Assembly (NCBI GenBank): GCA_964016885.1
Contig: OZ024744.1
Location: forward strand, 64,214,462 to 64,278,461
Origin: Eledone cirrhosa
Taxonomy: Eukaryota > Mollusca > Cephalopoda > Octopoda > Eledonidae
DNA: 64,000 bases
Direction of reading: 5' to 3'
The number at the start of each line of letters is the position of its first letter. Positions within the stretch are counted from its first letter, which is position 1. The notes beneath the pieces are model-generated. The model made no database searches. It was not told the DNA's origin and worked only from the letters and a program-made list of their open reading frames with translations. The translations under genes and the position numbers were made by a program. This document shows, one piece after another, positions 49,113 through 53,195 of the stretch.

Positions 49113-50878
49113 CATATCTATCTCTCTGTTATAAATCATATTCCTCACTCTGTGTTATATATCACATTATATTTATTGACAGTTATCGTCTTTCCTTTCT
49201 CATATAATAATTGTTGGTTAATCTCTTTAAATTTATTTCCCATTCCAGATATTTTGCTTTATATAAAGGTTTAGTTCCTAAAGTTCTACGACTTGGACCA
49301 GGTAATTGAAACATTCTTTCATATTTATATTACTAACCATATTGCTTACCTTATATCTTCAAAGTAGATATATAACAGTTTGTTGTGTAATCTAAAATGG
49401 CTAAAATGACTCTTCCCTAATTTAATTGTTTCAGTTATTGATAGACAGACAGGCAGATAGATAGGTAGATAGATAGGCAGATAGATAGGTAGATAGATAG
49501 GCAGATGGATAGACAGGCAGGCAGGTAGATATTGATGCTTTTACTAGGGCACTTAACACACAAAGGAGTCAGAAAGGCACCCTCATTCCATTAGCATCTA
49601 AATCTGGTCGACACAATCCCTCACTAGGTCTAACCTCAAGTGATTTCTTCCAGAAACGAAACAATCCATCAGTCTATCCATTCATCCACTCACCTTCAGC
49701 TTGATGGGCATGGGTGAACAAAGAAGATTGTTGTCATTGTTTAGTCTCAGGTTATTCCTGACTGAATTGTAGTTTGACAAGGACGATTGTTTTGTTTTTT
49801 TTGTTTAACCCTAGGTTTGCCTTAACTGAGCAGATATCTGATCAAAGGCATTCCACTCATGACCATTTTGTCTTTTAGTAAAGACAGCTAGGTGTGATTC
49901 AGTAGCCATTTTGCTGTTAAATTTTTTAGCAACCATGGAGAAGTTGCATCATTTGGTTATTGTAGGCTGATGGATGGATGAATGATTTACTTGTTTGTTT
50001 CTTTATTTATTGAGACTAATACTTAATATCCTGGATTGATTTTAGAACAGGTACCCGGATTTTCTTGTATGTTGTAAGATACAACTAAAATGGTTAGCAT
50101 CAGGAAGGGCACCTGGCTGTAATACATTGCCTTAAAATCTCCTGTCCACCCCATACCATTATGACCTTTTGTATCATTATTTCAGTATTTTGAAATTTTC
50201 AGTTGTGTCTTAAGGTTGTTTAAAGTATAATACTCGAACACTGTGATAAGAATAATAATATAGTAAATTAGTGGTACTCAAAAGGGGTACCGGAAGGCAA
50301 GGGGTGGCTGGAAATCAAGGAGTGGAGAGAGGAGAAAAAAGCAAAGGATACAAATTTGTATTGTTTATAAAAGTCTCGCCTTTAGTCATTCAATAAAGGT
50401 TTAAATAAAAATATTAAAACATTAAAATTTAATTTTCAGTGTGTGATTTTGATCAACCTTATAGAGGGGTGGTGGGGTGCTGATCAAATATATTCTCTAA
50501 AAACGTTTTAATAATTATATAGCATAATAATTGTTACTACTTTTGGCACAAGGCCAGCAATTATTCCAGTGTATTACTGGTACTTTATTTTATCGACCCC
50601 GTAAGGATAAAAGGCTAAGTTAACCTCGGCAGGATTTGACCTCAGACCATAAAGGGCCGTAACTCTTTGCTGCAAAGCATGGCGTCCGACCCTCTACCTA
50701 TACTGCCAATCCACCGCTTTTATAGCATAATAATAATGATAACAATAATCTTTAAATATATACAAATAAATTGAAAGCATAATTAATTACTGTTCATCAT
50801 CTTTTTTTTTTTTCAGGTGGTGCTATAATGATGATTGTCTATGAACATGTCTTTGAATGGTTGAGGAAAAAAATCTAA
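11400..50878 (+). CDS. SLC25A21: Mitochondrial 2-oxodicarboxylate carrier (8 exons, complete)
   Basis: Inner-membrane carrier that by family knowledge exchanges 2-oxoadipate and related 2-oxodicarboxylates for 2-oxoglutarate, in lysine and tryptophan breakdown. Eight exons join in phase (1,2,0,0,0,2,1) to 903 bp, 300 residues plus TAA. Visible features: three carrier repeats with signatures PLDLIKTR (33-40), PFEVVKVK (130-137) and PFDVAKSR (228-235); FERYK at 94-98; the ODC-typical blocks GILPPLLAETPKRATKFF (75-92), TLGRHGVFNM (176-185) and RIQGPQPIPGEVKYR after the third signature; and the end RLGPGGAIMM...VYEHVFEW. R179 in the GRHG block lies where the family's matrix-gate contact arginine is expected (inference). 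The N-terminus MSSPKEPSLL is short, without a cleavable presequence, as usual for carriers. All introns are GT-AG. Paralogue confusion is unlikely because these blocks are specific to this carrier. Confidence 0.96.
11580..11854. other. Intron 1: degenerate CACGGATACATAAACGCAAA repeats and TA run
   Basis: Three loose copies of a unit built on GCATAACACGGGCACATAAA / AGCATACCACTGGTACATAA, roughly 50-60 bp apart (11588-11700), then unremarkable sequence and a (TA)n run at 11837-11852. The - strand frames over it are repeat translations. Confidence 0.5.
11855..11963. mobile_element. Palindromic mariner-type MITE
   Basis: The left arm CACAGGGTGTCC...AAAATGTATACACAC pairs with the right arm GTGTGTATACATTTTAGGGACA...CTGTG; about 33-bp arms with a loop of roughly 40 nt. 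CAGGGTGTCC...AAAATGTATA is the end type of mariner elements, and both flanks are TATATA, consistent with a TA target. Confidence 0.6.
11964..12467. other. Intron 1 spacer
   Basis: No gene. A short SINE-like piece (GTATTTGACTGGTACTTTAT) lies at 12129-12150. The remainder is unassigned. Confidence 0.4.
12468..12710 (-). mobile_element. Two family A SINEs in tandem, the first collapsed
   Basis: The first copy keeps only the tail TTTTGGCACAAGGCCAA joined directly to the outer head CACCGCCCTTATA. The second, from about 12532, is nearly full: GGCACAAGGCCAGCA, ATCGACCTCGTAAGGATG, TTAACCTCGGCGGGATTTG, and head CCGACCCTCTACCAATTCTG. Both are preceded by (AAT)n. Confidence 0.85.
12708..12745 (-). mobile_element. 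CR1-like LINE tail fragment
   Basis: AATAATGAAATTATTGTGTA then CAGTGCTCAGGTGCAC is the inverted 3' end of the CR1-like family; only about 40 bp remain. Confidence 0.65.
12746..13195. other. Intron 1 spacer
   Basis: No gene or recognised repeat. Confidence 0.4.
13196..13753 (-). mobile_element. RTE-like LINE 3' end
   Basis: Starts with ATCATCATTTTACGTC (inverted 3' tail), continues with the GGATGCTTTTTACCG / TGGCACCTCCACGACCA tandem tail, and reaches the end of the ORF (inverted MKDDSCIKRCRALEVDG region at about 13700-13753). Matches 23305-23820. Confidence 0.8.
13754..14277. other. Intron 1 spacer with a dispersed short repeat
   Basis: CTGAAATCTATAGGTTTATT followed by CTGTAGTATAACTATAGCA at 13791-13830 recurs at 14822-14865. 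No gene. Confidence 0.45.
14278..14621 (-). mobile_element. Composite SINE (family C): tRNA-like head, RTE-type tail
   Basis: Read on the - strand it starts with a tRNA-like head (GGTTAGAGCATTGGCCTTGC, box B-like GTTCAATTC), continues through AAGACACTTTATTTCACATT, and ends with the same 3' sequence as the RTE-like LINE (GTTAGGAAGGGCATCCAGCT and ATGATGATGAT). A near-identical copy is at 33914-34259. Confidence 0.8.
14622..15179. other. Intron 1 spacer
   Basis: AT-rich, no gene. Carries the second copy of the dispersed repeat noted at 13791. Confidence 0.4.
15180..16350 (-). pseudogene. RTE-like LINE, internally deleted
   Basis: Begins with ATCATCATCATAACTACCAC (inverted tail) and GACTGGGCACTTTTTCATTG tandem tail units. 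The inverted C-terminus lies near 15780-15840, then joins directly to the N-terminal linker side of the RT (inverted EKYDRLLNEENAWEE-like region, 16170-16215) and CVRESCDV region (about 16300-16345). Most of the RT core is missing. Confidence 0.7.
16525..16735 (-). mobile_element. tRNA-derived SINE (family A)
   Basis: TTTAGGCACAAGGCTAGCAA, CCAGTGTATTACTGGTACTT, ATTGACCCCATGAAAGGC, and head GATGCTTTACCGATACTG. Full length with an older, diverged sequence. Confidence 0.85.
16736..17040. other. Intron 1 spacer
   Basis: AT-rich, nothing recognised. Confidence 0.4.
17041..17490. repeat. Degenerate minisatellite (about 60-bp unit) with poly-C
   Basis: About eight diverged units built on AATATAGGGTCCTTGATGCT then CTTCTATCCTTGACTA and a C-rich stretch. 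A run of about 22 C at 17287-17312 is followed by A9. Spacing is irregular. Confidence 0.7.
17491..18024. other. Intron 1 spacer
   Basis: No gene; (G)n and short AT-rich tracts only. Confidence 0.4.
18025..20090 (+). pseudogene. RTE-like LINE with RT and PHD-like finger (copy B)
   Basis: 5'-truncated retrotransposon protein. 18046-18552: linker (EENWELLKNNLLEATDEVCG through EKKDAWKSHYDRLLNEE), closed by a TAA. The same frame continues at 18553-19770 with the RT: KMGKATGPSGIAAEMLK, NYRGIKLMDQVMKVTERVI, motif A FVDLKKAFDRVP, motif B HQGSVLSPPPLF, motif C YADDLALIAE. A C4HC3 PHD-like finger follows (CSVCRKGVGRNS, CPKCKQWVHKRC, FTCSSC), then VDSFCYLGDRISSGGG. A 10-nt deletion near 19730 shifts the frame, and the C-terminus (MLHGSETWAL, CMLRWMC, RLRWYGHVMRM) is read at 19795-20090. 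Catalytic Asp residues are intact. One nonsense codon and one frameshift suggest a fairly young copy. Its inverted partner is at 23305-24807. Confidence 0.9.
20091..20569. other. Intron 1 spacer
   Basis: The LINE breaks off after EVDG at about 20090. No gene in what follows. Confidence 0.4.
20570..20845 (-). mobile_element. tRNA-derived SINE (family B)
   Basis: Contains AAATTTCTTCCAGAGAAGGA, AGAGATTTAGAGGAAGAATC, ACTAGACTGGTACTATTTTA and a tRNA-like head with GGGATTTGAAGTTAGAGAGC and TGACAGTCTAATGACTGCCA. Shared with 51515-51857, 54553-54960 and 60492-60835. Confidence 0.75.
20846..23304. other. AT-rich intron 1 stretch with old repeats
   Basis: No gene. A SINE tail scrap (TTTCTACTTTTGGCACAAGG) is at 20850-20870. 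Two diverged copies of an AT-rich repeat (AATAATGAGAAATTTAGTTATA near 21044 and GATAACAAGAAATTTAGTTATA near 22550) and an AC microsatellite at 21780-21855 are present. At 21880-22110 a pair of similar segments (TTTTCACCAAACTTAAGACA and TTTTCACAAAACTTGACACA) lies about 180 bp apart. The rest is unassigned. Confidence 0.5.
23305..24807 (-). pseudogene. RTE-like LINE with PHD-like finger (copy C)
   Basis: Read downward from 24807: IRDRVKLDEMQFGFVPGKG, motif A FVDLEKAFDRVPC, then an internal deletion that joins RISNDYSE directly to GLKVNLTKTK. About 69 residues including motif B and the YADD box are lost, in frame. The finger region follows (KGVGRNSILCPKCKHWVH, FTCSSC) with a frame break near 24412. 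The C-terminal block is at 24095-23508 (MLHGSETWTLSVEDLCRLE, VGRPKKTWDEVI). The 3' tail ends in ATC repeats at about 23315. Near-identical to copy B in opposite orientation. Confidence 0.9.
24824..25094. mobile_element. TTAA-flanked element, family 3
   Basis: TTAA on both sides. It starts TCTGTTGACTGCTGCATATA and ends GGCACTGAAGACG. An inverted, shorter copy is at 53196-53402. The terminal repeats are weak, so the element type is inferred from the TTAA borders in both copies. It directly abuts the truncated end of the LINE. Confidence 0.6.
25189..25353. mobile_element. hAT-like MITE with 8-bp target duplication
   Basis: Ends TAGGCATGGGCAACCTTTTT and CAGTTGGCCCGTGACTGC, with GGCCGCATGTGGC inside; this is the GGGCAACC...GGCCGCATGTGG type of hAT MITE. 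It is flanked by TGTAGAAA (25181-25188) and TGTAGAAC (25354-25361), a 7 of 8 target duplication. Confidence 0.65.
25440..25870 (+). pseudogene. LINE C-terminus (same family as 1650-3001)
   Basis: Reads LIYGHESRVMAERI, then in shifted frames VFGVTLLNKVRSLEIGESL, QVEPLLLRIERSQL and a PRGRPP-like basic tail. Frameshifts and stops. 5'-truncated. Confidence 0.75.
25871..27525. other. Intron 1 spacer with AC and GA microsatellites
   Basis: (AC)n at 26090-26132 and (GA)n at 27217-27249. At about 26790-26990 a 130-bp unit is loosely duplicated (CTAAACCTGAAGAAGCAGAA / CTAAACCCAAAGGAGCAGAG). Otherwise nothing recognised. Confidence 0.5.
27526..27696 (-). mobile_element. TTAA-flanked MITE (family 1), internally deleted
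   Basis: TTAA, CCCTTTAGCATTTACATTAC, then TAAAGGCTTTATTTCACATA, AGAATTCTGGCTGGATATGG and TTTAAATGCTAAAGGG, TTAA. At 171 bp it is shorter than its relatives (about 210 bp). Confidence 0.8.
27697..28419. other. Intron 1 spacer with a tRNA-SINE-like piece
   Basis: Around 28125-28195 (TGAAGTATGGCTGAATGGTT, AGGTCCCAGGTTCAATCCTA) there is a diverged tRNA-like SINE head in + orientation. No gene. Confidence 0.45.
28420..28690 (+). pseudogene. LINE C-terminus (same family as 1650-3001)
   Basis: AEMGLLRRVFGVMLLNKVRS, LQVEPLLLQIERSQLRYYG and HVVRMSQERI read in one frame from 28455. Truncated at both ends. Confidence 0.75.
28843..29050 (+). pseudogene. RTE-like LINE C-terminal scrap
   Basis: ELREKLSIRGVICNVQERRL, then a small deletion and MEDDSCIKSC. 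Corresponds to the C-terminus of copies B and C. Confidence 0.65.
29087..29297 (-). mobile_element. TTAA-flanked MITE (family 1)
   Basis: TTAA at the left, TTAT at the right. CCCTTTAGCATTCACATTAC, TAAAGGCTTTATCTCACATA, AATTCTGGCTGGTTTTGGCC and ATTAAAGGG. Confidence 0.8.
29298..29617. other. Intron 1 spacer
   Basis: AT-rich sequence between two MITEs; nothing recognised. Confidence 0.4.
29618..29827 (+). mobile_element. TTAA-flanked MITE (family 1)
   Basis: TTAA on both sides. The left terminus is decayed (CATGTATCCAGCCAGAATTC); the right end AATGTAAGTGCTAAAGGG is intact. Opposite orientation to the copy 320 bp upstream. Confidence 0.75.
29828..30965. repeat. GTAT/TGTG microsatellite region
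   Basis: TATG/TGTG tracts at 30030-30122 and 30648-30812 separated by unassigned sequence. Frames made of Y, V, C and M on + and of T, H, Y on - are repeat translations. No gene. Confidence 0.7.
30966..31052 (-). mobile_element. Family A SINE, tail half only
   Basis: GGCACAAGGCTAGCAATTAC, CCAGTGCATTACTGGTACTT, CGGCCCCGTAAGGATGAAAG. The tRNA-like head is missing after GGCAAAGT. Confidence 0.8.
31285..31430 (-). mobile_element. Family C SINE head, diverged
   Basis: CCAGCTGAGTGGACTGGAGA, ATGAAATAAAGTATCTTGCT, AAGGACACAATG, and a decayed tRNA-like head. Confidence 0.6.
31483..31690 (-). pseudogene. LINE C-terminus (same family as 1650-3001)
   Basis: On the - strand: VRSLEIRESLQVEPLLLRIE, RSHLRYNGHVVRMSQ, and further down DRFYGQNQPTGDPGVDHEQD. 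Fragment only. Confidence 0.7.
31921..32038. mobile_element. Short TTAA-flanked MITE (family 2)
   Basis: TTAA, CCTTTAGCACGCTGAATTTT ... AGAGCGCACTGAAGGT, TTAA. About 118 bp; a relative is at 52186-52301. Confidence 0.6.
32039..32325. other. Intron 1 spacer
   Basis: Contains a decayed SINE head (GGTGGTGGATTGGCAGAATG at 32049) and A17 at 32181. No gene. Confidence 0.4.
32326..32525 (+). mobile_element. Family A SINE, full length
   Basis: Head TGGATTGGCAGTATCGGTGG, box B-like GAGTTCAAATCCTGCCGAGG, body TTTGCCTTTCATCCTTACAG, GGTCAATAAAATAAAGCACC, tail ATTGCTGGCCTTGTGCC and GAAACAATTA. Confidence 0.88.
32528..32645 (+). mobile_element. Family C SINE head
   Basis: CATCTGGCTGAGTGGTTAGA, GAGTTCGATTCCCGATGCGT (box B-like) and CACTTTATTTCACGTTACTA. 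It starts directly behind the family A SINE tail. Confidence 0.7.
32843..33034. mobile_element. TTAA-flanked element, family 4
   Basis: TTAA, TTATTAACATCCTGTAATAA ... TTCATAGTTATTGTTTTGTA, CTTTTAAGAG, TTAA. TTAACTCTTA/TAAGAGTTAA ends are visible when compared with the copies at 35849 and 53549. Confidence 0.55.
33035..33912. other. Intron 1 spacer
   Basis: A diverged repeat (TTGACCGGTTGAAAATAGTA ... CATGGCTGGAATGCCGTTGG, 33140-33270) resembles 36505-36640. The rest is unassigned. Confidence 0.45.
33914..34259 (-). mobile_element. Composite SINE (family C) just upstream of exon 2
   Basis: Same structure as 14278-14621, differing by few substitutions. Its tRNA-like head faces exon 2 and ends 76 bp before the acceptor of SLC25A21 exon 2. 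Confidence 0.85.
34336..34468 (+). CDS. SLC25A21: SLC25A21 exon 2
   Basis: Acceptor TTGTGCAG ends at 34335 and donor GTAAGT starts at 34469. Codes Gly24 (split) to Gly68 (split): LVEVSLMHPLDLIKTRFQIQ carries the first carrier signature, followed by the matrix loop to SKNEG. A SINE ends 76 bp before this acceptor. Confidence 0.97.
34500..34960 (-). mobile_element. RTE-like tail, diverged (intron 2)
   Basis: ATCATCATTATCAACCTTTA, ATGTTCATTTTCCCTGCTAG at the left; CCTGAATGCCCTTCTTATCA and TTACAGAGTGTACTGGGTGT at the right, with unrelated or decayed sequence between. Confidence 0.5.
34961..35664. repeat. Intron 2: microsatellites and a CR1 scrap
   Basis: A CR1-like piece (CTTCCATCAGGCATCTACCA, CTGAATACCTTGC) lies at 35110-35158 on +. 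TGTA/GT tracts at 35164-35250 and 35400-35612. Otherwise unassigned. Confidence 0.6.
35665..35794 (+). CDS. SLC25A21: SLC25A21 exon 3
   Basis: Acceptor GATTTCAG and donor GTAAGC. Codes Gly68 to Met111 and includes FYKGILPPLLAETPKRATKF and the cytoplasmic-side FERYK motif. It ends between codons. Confidence 0.97.
35849..36035. mobile_element. Family 4 element, right end lost (intron 3)
   Basis: TTAACTCTTAACATCCTGTA at the TTAA border, then TTCAAATATTTATAGTAGGT and ATTCATAGTGCTGTTTTGTA. The closing TAAGAGTTAA is missing. Confidence 0.5.
36036..36870. other. Remainder of intron 3
   Basis: A family C SINE scrap (CATCAAATAAAGTGTTTTGG) at 36328-36350 and a diverged dispersed repeat at 36505-36700 (ATTTGACCTGTTAAAAATAG; TGGCCATGGCTGGAGTGTTG). 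No exon. Confidence 0.45.
36871..36978 (+). CDS. SLC25A21: SLC25A21 exon 4
   Basis: Acceptor TTTCCTAG and donor GTAAGT. Codes residues 112-147: VLTLAGLFSGLTEAV, then the second signature PFEVVKVKLQAERN. Begins and ends between codons. A LINE-tail minisatellite begins about 60 bp downstream. Confidence 0.97.
37040..37290 (-). repeat. 49-bp LINE-tail minisatellite (intron 4)
   Basis: About five units, each containing TACAGGGTGGACTGGGTGCT, TTTTTGTCATGTCACCAGCA and TGACCACC. This is the 3' tail motif of the RTE-like LINE, amplified. It starts 60 bp after the donor of exon 4. Confidence 0.85.
37560..37700 (-). mobile_element. Family C SINE head (intron 4)
   Basis: CTCATTTCTACAGTTGAGTA, AACATGAAATAAAGTGTCTT, AAGGACACAATGC, tRNA-like head CCAATGCTCTAACCACTAAG. 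Confidence 0.75.
37877..37932 (-). mobile_element. RTE tail scrap (intron 4)
   Basis: ATCATCATCATTATCATCAT, CATTTTACGTCCATTTTCCA, CACTAGCA; cut immediately after. Confidence 0.75.
37999..38163 (+). CDS. SLC25A21: SLC25A21 exon 5
   Basis: Acceptor CTGAACAG and donor GTAAAA. Codes residues 148-202, including GLNKGLTSTLGRHGVFNM and YFSLYHNVKN. Phase 0 on both sides. Confidence 0.97.
38164..38584. other. Intron 5
   Basis: 421 bp with GT and AG ends. Contains a (GGT)n-like stretch at 38509-38535. No repeat family recognised. Confidence 0.6.
38585..38766 (+). CDS. SLC25A21: SLC25A21 exon 6
   Basis: Acceptor TTTTTCAG and donor GTAAGA. Codes residues 203-263 (last codon split): FFEFLRKFFIGFISGVLG, the third signature PFDVAKSRIQGPQPIPGE, and IYKEEG. 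The 34-bp minisatellite starts about 27 bp after its donor. Confidence 0.97.
38794..43533 (+). repeat. 34-bp minisatellite array, about 139 units, in intron 6
   Basis: The unit is GGTGGTCTAATG, then AAGT, TAGT or TAAT, then ATATATACAGG, then CAGTGAA, TTGTAAA, CTGTAAA or TTATAAA. Period is 34 bp, with occasional 35- or 36-bp units (GGTGGGTC, extra TA). Every unit holds the palindrome TATATA or GTATATATAC. Variants are mixed along the array; 39481-39960 is repeated exactly as 39961-40440. No ORF runs through it. It begins about 27 bp inside intron 6 and stops at an RTE-like LINE. Confidence 0.97.
43535..44700 (-). pseudogene. RTE-like LINE, endonuclease to early RT, cut by the array
   Basis: Read on the - strand from 44700: EEP endonuclease end (EECMTQYTLVISDIRI), linker, MQFGFMAGRSTTDAFFF at 43630 downward, then QLQENFVAKCAAS, where it stops at the minisatellite edge. 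The rest of the RT is absent. Several stops and frame changes. The + strand frame at 44293-44679 is its antisense shadow. Confidence 0.75.
44715..47735 (-). pseudogene. CR1-like LINE, antisense in intron 6
   Basis: Read downward from 47735: RLKIYRANTNDVNTVRSSEA, LLSLNERSLWNKIHLFDSYV, ITVTETWAP (start of the EEP endonuclease), then a jump to PEIDWETFRWPPS and GDNTLDLLFTTTPETV. RT block: GLGGVTYLLLKC, RKTASVIPLFKKGD, NYRPVSLTSCIAKLME, motif A YLDFARAFNSVTH, GVPQESVLGPLLFVAYINDI, motif C KYADDIKLYLE, C-terminus AMVRPHLEFASPVWNPY. Frame breaks near 46080 and 45500 and within the endonuclease. It ends with the inverted tail AATAATGAAATTATTGTGTA at 44717. The catalytic ADD is intact. Confidence 0.9.
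47780..48260 (+). pseudogene. Penelope-like element fragment
   Basis: Across + strand frames: KKITWFPATFF, LLTLLDKHFPGNNRYK, EIFNRKCVKVVCSC, and SIVYEAEVTP, then decayed sequence. The order (ITWFNPP-like, DKHFP, IFNRN-V-KV, CSC, VYEAEV) is the region leading into the GIY-YIG domain in Penelope-like and related elements. Frames shift and stops are present. Confidence 0.65.
48261..48630. other. Intron 6 spacer
   Basis: AT-rich; probably the decayed end of the preceding fragment. No gene. Confidence 0.4.
48631..48735. repeat. (AT)n, (GT)n, (TC)n and (AC)n microsatellite cluster
   Basis: (AT)n at about 48632-48680, then TGTGTGTGTG, CTCTCTCTCT and ACACACACAC in succession. Confidence 0.95.
48736..49006 (+). 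mobile_element. RTE-like LINE 3' tail
   Basis: CCCAGTCCACACTATAAAGT, GTTGGCATTAGGAAAGGCAT, CCAGCTGTAGAAACCAAGTC, CCATGCTAGCTTGGAAAATG, GACATTAAACGATGATGATG. The + orientation 3' end; the ORF is absent. An (AC)n run is at 49076-49111. Confidence 0.85.
49249..49301 (+). CDS. SLC25A21: SLC25A21 exon 7
   Basis: A 53-bp exon. Acceptor CATTCCAG and donor GTAATT. Codes YFALYKGLVPKVLRLGP with split glycines at both ends (phases 2 and 1). It lies 10.5 kb from exon 6 and is easily missed by gene predictors. Confidence 0.96.
49444..49530 (+). repeat. GATA/GGCA tetranucleotide repeat (intron 7)
   Basis: Alternating GATAGGTAGATAGATAGGCA units. Confidence 0.9.
49531..50520. other. Intron 7 spacer
   Basis: An RTE-tail scrap (GGTTAGCATCAGGAAGGGCA, CCTGGCTGTAATACA) at 50093-50130. 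At 50268-50500 a GTACTCAAAAGGGGTACC-type sequence resembles decayed hAT MITE ends. No gene. Confidence 0.4.
50521..50722 (-). mobile_element. Family A SINE, full length (intron 7)
   Basis: TTTTGGCACAAGGCCAGCAA, CCAGTGTATTACTGGTACTT, ATCGACCCCGTAAGGATA, TTAACCTCGGCAGGATTTG, head CCGACCCTCTACCTATACTG and CCAATCCACCGC. It ends about 95 bp before exon 8. Confidence 0.92.
50817..50878 (+). CDS. SLC25A21: SLC25A21 exon 8 (stop)
   Basis: Acceptor TTTTTCAG. Codes GGAIMMIVYEHVFEWLRKKI and TAA (50876-50878). This is the last transmembrane helix and C-terminus of the carrier. Confidence 0.97.
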
Positions 50879-51514
50879 TTTTAAATTTACATTCTAAATA
50901 TTTTTTAATAATGATTCTCAGAGACAATTTATTAAAAAAAAAAGATGATTAATATATTTCCCTTTTCAGCGAATCTTTAGATGCAAATTCCATCATGTCA
51001 GTATATTCCGCTACTGCTACATAAGGATTATTTTACCTGCGAACGGGAGATAATCACCTATTAATGGGAGATAATCACATGCCAGGGTGAGATAATTACG
51101 TGTGAAGGTAAAATAATTATATGCCAAGGGGGAATAATTACATGACTGGCGTGATTACAAGGGAGGCAATCAAATGGCTGGGATAATAACTTGATAAAAC
51201 TGTTTGTACCCCTTCTCCCAATATATATATATTTTTTTTCAAATTTAAACACTCGATCAATTTCTTGACATTGTTTAGTGTCTCAGGTATCTTTTGTTGC
51301 GATTTTTCACTGTAACTTTTCATAAAAATTGGGAAATATTTTGAAAGAGTCTGTAATCTTTATAAAAATTTTAAAAAATCACTAACTGAAACAATCACAT
51401 TAGTGAAGAGTCATTTTAGCCATTTAAGATTATGTGACAAACTGCTATGTTGACTTTTCAATTACTTCGTGAGGTGGTAAAATTTTCATCAGATCACCAC
51501 AGTGACCATGACAC
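50879..51514 (+). other. Likely 3' UTR and downstream sequence of SLC25A21
   Basis: A variant poly(A) signal ATTAAA sits at 50931-50936, directly followed by A10, only 53 bp after the stop; no AATAAA follows closely. At 51030-51140 the phrase GGGAGATAATCACCTATTAA / GGGAGATAATCACATGCCAG recurs loosely about every 27-30 bp. The transcript end cannot be fixed from sequence. Confidence 0.35.
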
Positions 51515-51857
51515 TGTATGGTATGGTATGGACTAGTAACTCCCAAGGAGTCATAGGGGTGCCATATTGACATATGGTGTTTCTAGGGCATTTTTTAAAC
51601 CTGCCAGAGCTCATCTCTTCACAAGTCTGAATACAGTAGATTTCTTTCAGAGAAGGATAGAGTGAGTGAGAGAAAAGAAGTAAGAAAGAGATATAGAGGA
51701 AGAATCGATCCCAGTACTTGACTGGTACTTTTTTTATCGACCATGAAAGGCAAAGTTGACCTCGGCGGGATTTGAACTCAGAGAGCAGTGAGCCAAAATG
51801 AATACTACAAATCATTCTATCCGACGTTCTAACGACTCTGCCAATTCACCGCCTTCC
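51515..51857 (-). mobile_element. Family B SINE, full length
   Basis: ACTAGTAACTCCCAAGGAGT, CCATATTGACATATGGTGTT, TGAATACAGTAGATTTCTTT, AGAATCGATCCCAGTACTTG, GACCTCGGCGGGATTTGAAC, and head TCTAACGACTCTGCCAATTC. The best copy here for defining the family. Confidence 0.85.
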
Positions 51858-52132
51858 ATGACACGGAGATGCAACAAAAATTTTAACACTATGAAATAAC
51901 TGAAAAGTAGTTATAACAATTTGTTATGTTCTTAAACAGCTAAAATGGCTCTACCCATTTCAACAAATTATCTCAGATCAGGTCATTTACCTTAGGAATG
52001 CAACTTGGAAACCAATAAGATACAGTTAGACCAATCCATACATATGTTTCTCCTTCTTAGAGCATTTTTCTACTAAACGTTAACAATTAAGCAAGGTGTA
52101 TATAAAGGCATATACGATATGTTTATGTATCA

Positions 52133-52206
52133 TAAAGATTCTTGTGTTGATTATATAACTAGCATGCTAAAGATTCTTGTGTTGATTAATCTTTAGCATG
52201 CTAGTT
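52133..52206. repeat. Perfect inverted repeat with overlapping direct repeat
   Basis: AACTAGCATGCTAAAGATT (52157-52175) and AATCTTTAGCATGCTAGTT (52188-52206) are perfect 19-bp inverted arms around a 12-nt loop. TAAAGATTCTTGTGTTGATT is also directly repeated, starting at 52133 and 52168 (21 bp, offset 35). Confidence 0.9.
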
Positions 52207-52301
52207 ATTTTTATGAGTTGTTTCCCTTGTGACTGCATTATCTATTAAGGGGACATTACTCTTATGGTGCATTTTGTCGCCTGTAGCATGCTGAAGGTTA
52301 T
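52186..52301. mobile_element. Short MITE (family 2)
   Basis: TTAA, TCTTTAGCATGCTAGTTATT ... CTGTAGCATGCTGAAGG, TTAT. Relative of 31921-32038. Its left terminus is the right arm of the inverted repeat above. Confidence 0.6.
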
Positions 52302-53195
52302 ACATGAACCTATAATATATACCTCCATATACACCTTAATTATATACCCCACTATGTTAGTGCTACAGCTAATTAACTATTAAATATATTTTGAAATTTT
52401 AATTTTTCCAAACTCTTCATTGACTAAAAAAAATCTTCCCATATTAGTTACAAATTATAGTATACAAAATGAAGCTTTGTAATTTAATGTTGAATATCAG
52501 TTGCTTCAAATTCACCATCCTTGGAGAGCCTACAAAAACTATGGGTACATCCTCACATAACTTCTAACATATAACAGATCTTTTTCAAGAAAGGTGCATT
52601 TCATTCAGTTGATATGTTAGAAATAGCAGACAATTCTTCCACAAATCCTACATTATTTTCCTATTCGTACATATTTCTGAAAAGACAGAATAGTCATTTC
52701 CAGATTGCAGCCATAGGTTTACTTGGATCTAAAACAAAACAATAGCAACAACAACAACTGTTTTTTTTTTTATTGACCCTGCAATTATGAAATAAAAAGC
52801 TGACTTTAGTAGGATTTGAATTCAGAATGTTAACTGATCTCACACACACATAGACGCATTGTGAGTCTATCACAAACACACACACACATAGACGCATCAA
52901 CTGATGTAACTAAATACTTTTAAGGGACTTTGACTATTGTTATTCTGATTCAGCTATCAATTGTCTTTTTTTGACAAAATAATTATATATAAGATGAATA
53001 ATTGAAAAGAAAAAATAATCCTAAAATTTCATTGTTTAACTTTATTGATTTGATAAAAACTAAAATAAAAAGATATTTTATTAAAAGTGTCTCATTAATA
53101 AGTTAATAAGTATATTTGCTGCAGGAGATGGCTGAAAAGCCTAACCCTAATTCTTTGATTGTGTTATTTGTATCATTTTTATCGATGATCTCTTT
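52302..53195. other. Downstream spacer
   Basis: AT-rich with a SINE-like scrap at 52768-52840 (ATTGACCCTGCAATTATG, AGTAGGATTTGAATTCAGAA) and duplicated ACACACATAGACGCAT (52846-52895). No gene. Confidence 0.45.

Noticed and set aside
50268..50500. Second copy of the hAT MITE seen at 121-442
   Set aside because: Only a short GTACTCAAAAGGGG resemblance at the left end; no matching right end or target duplication was found.
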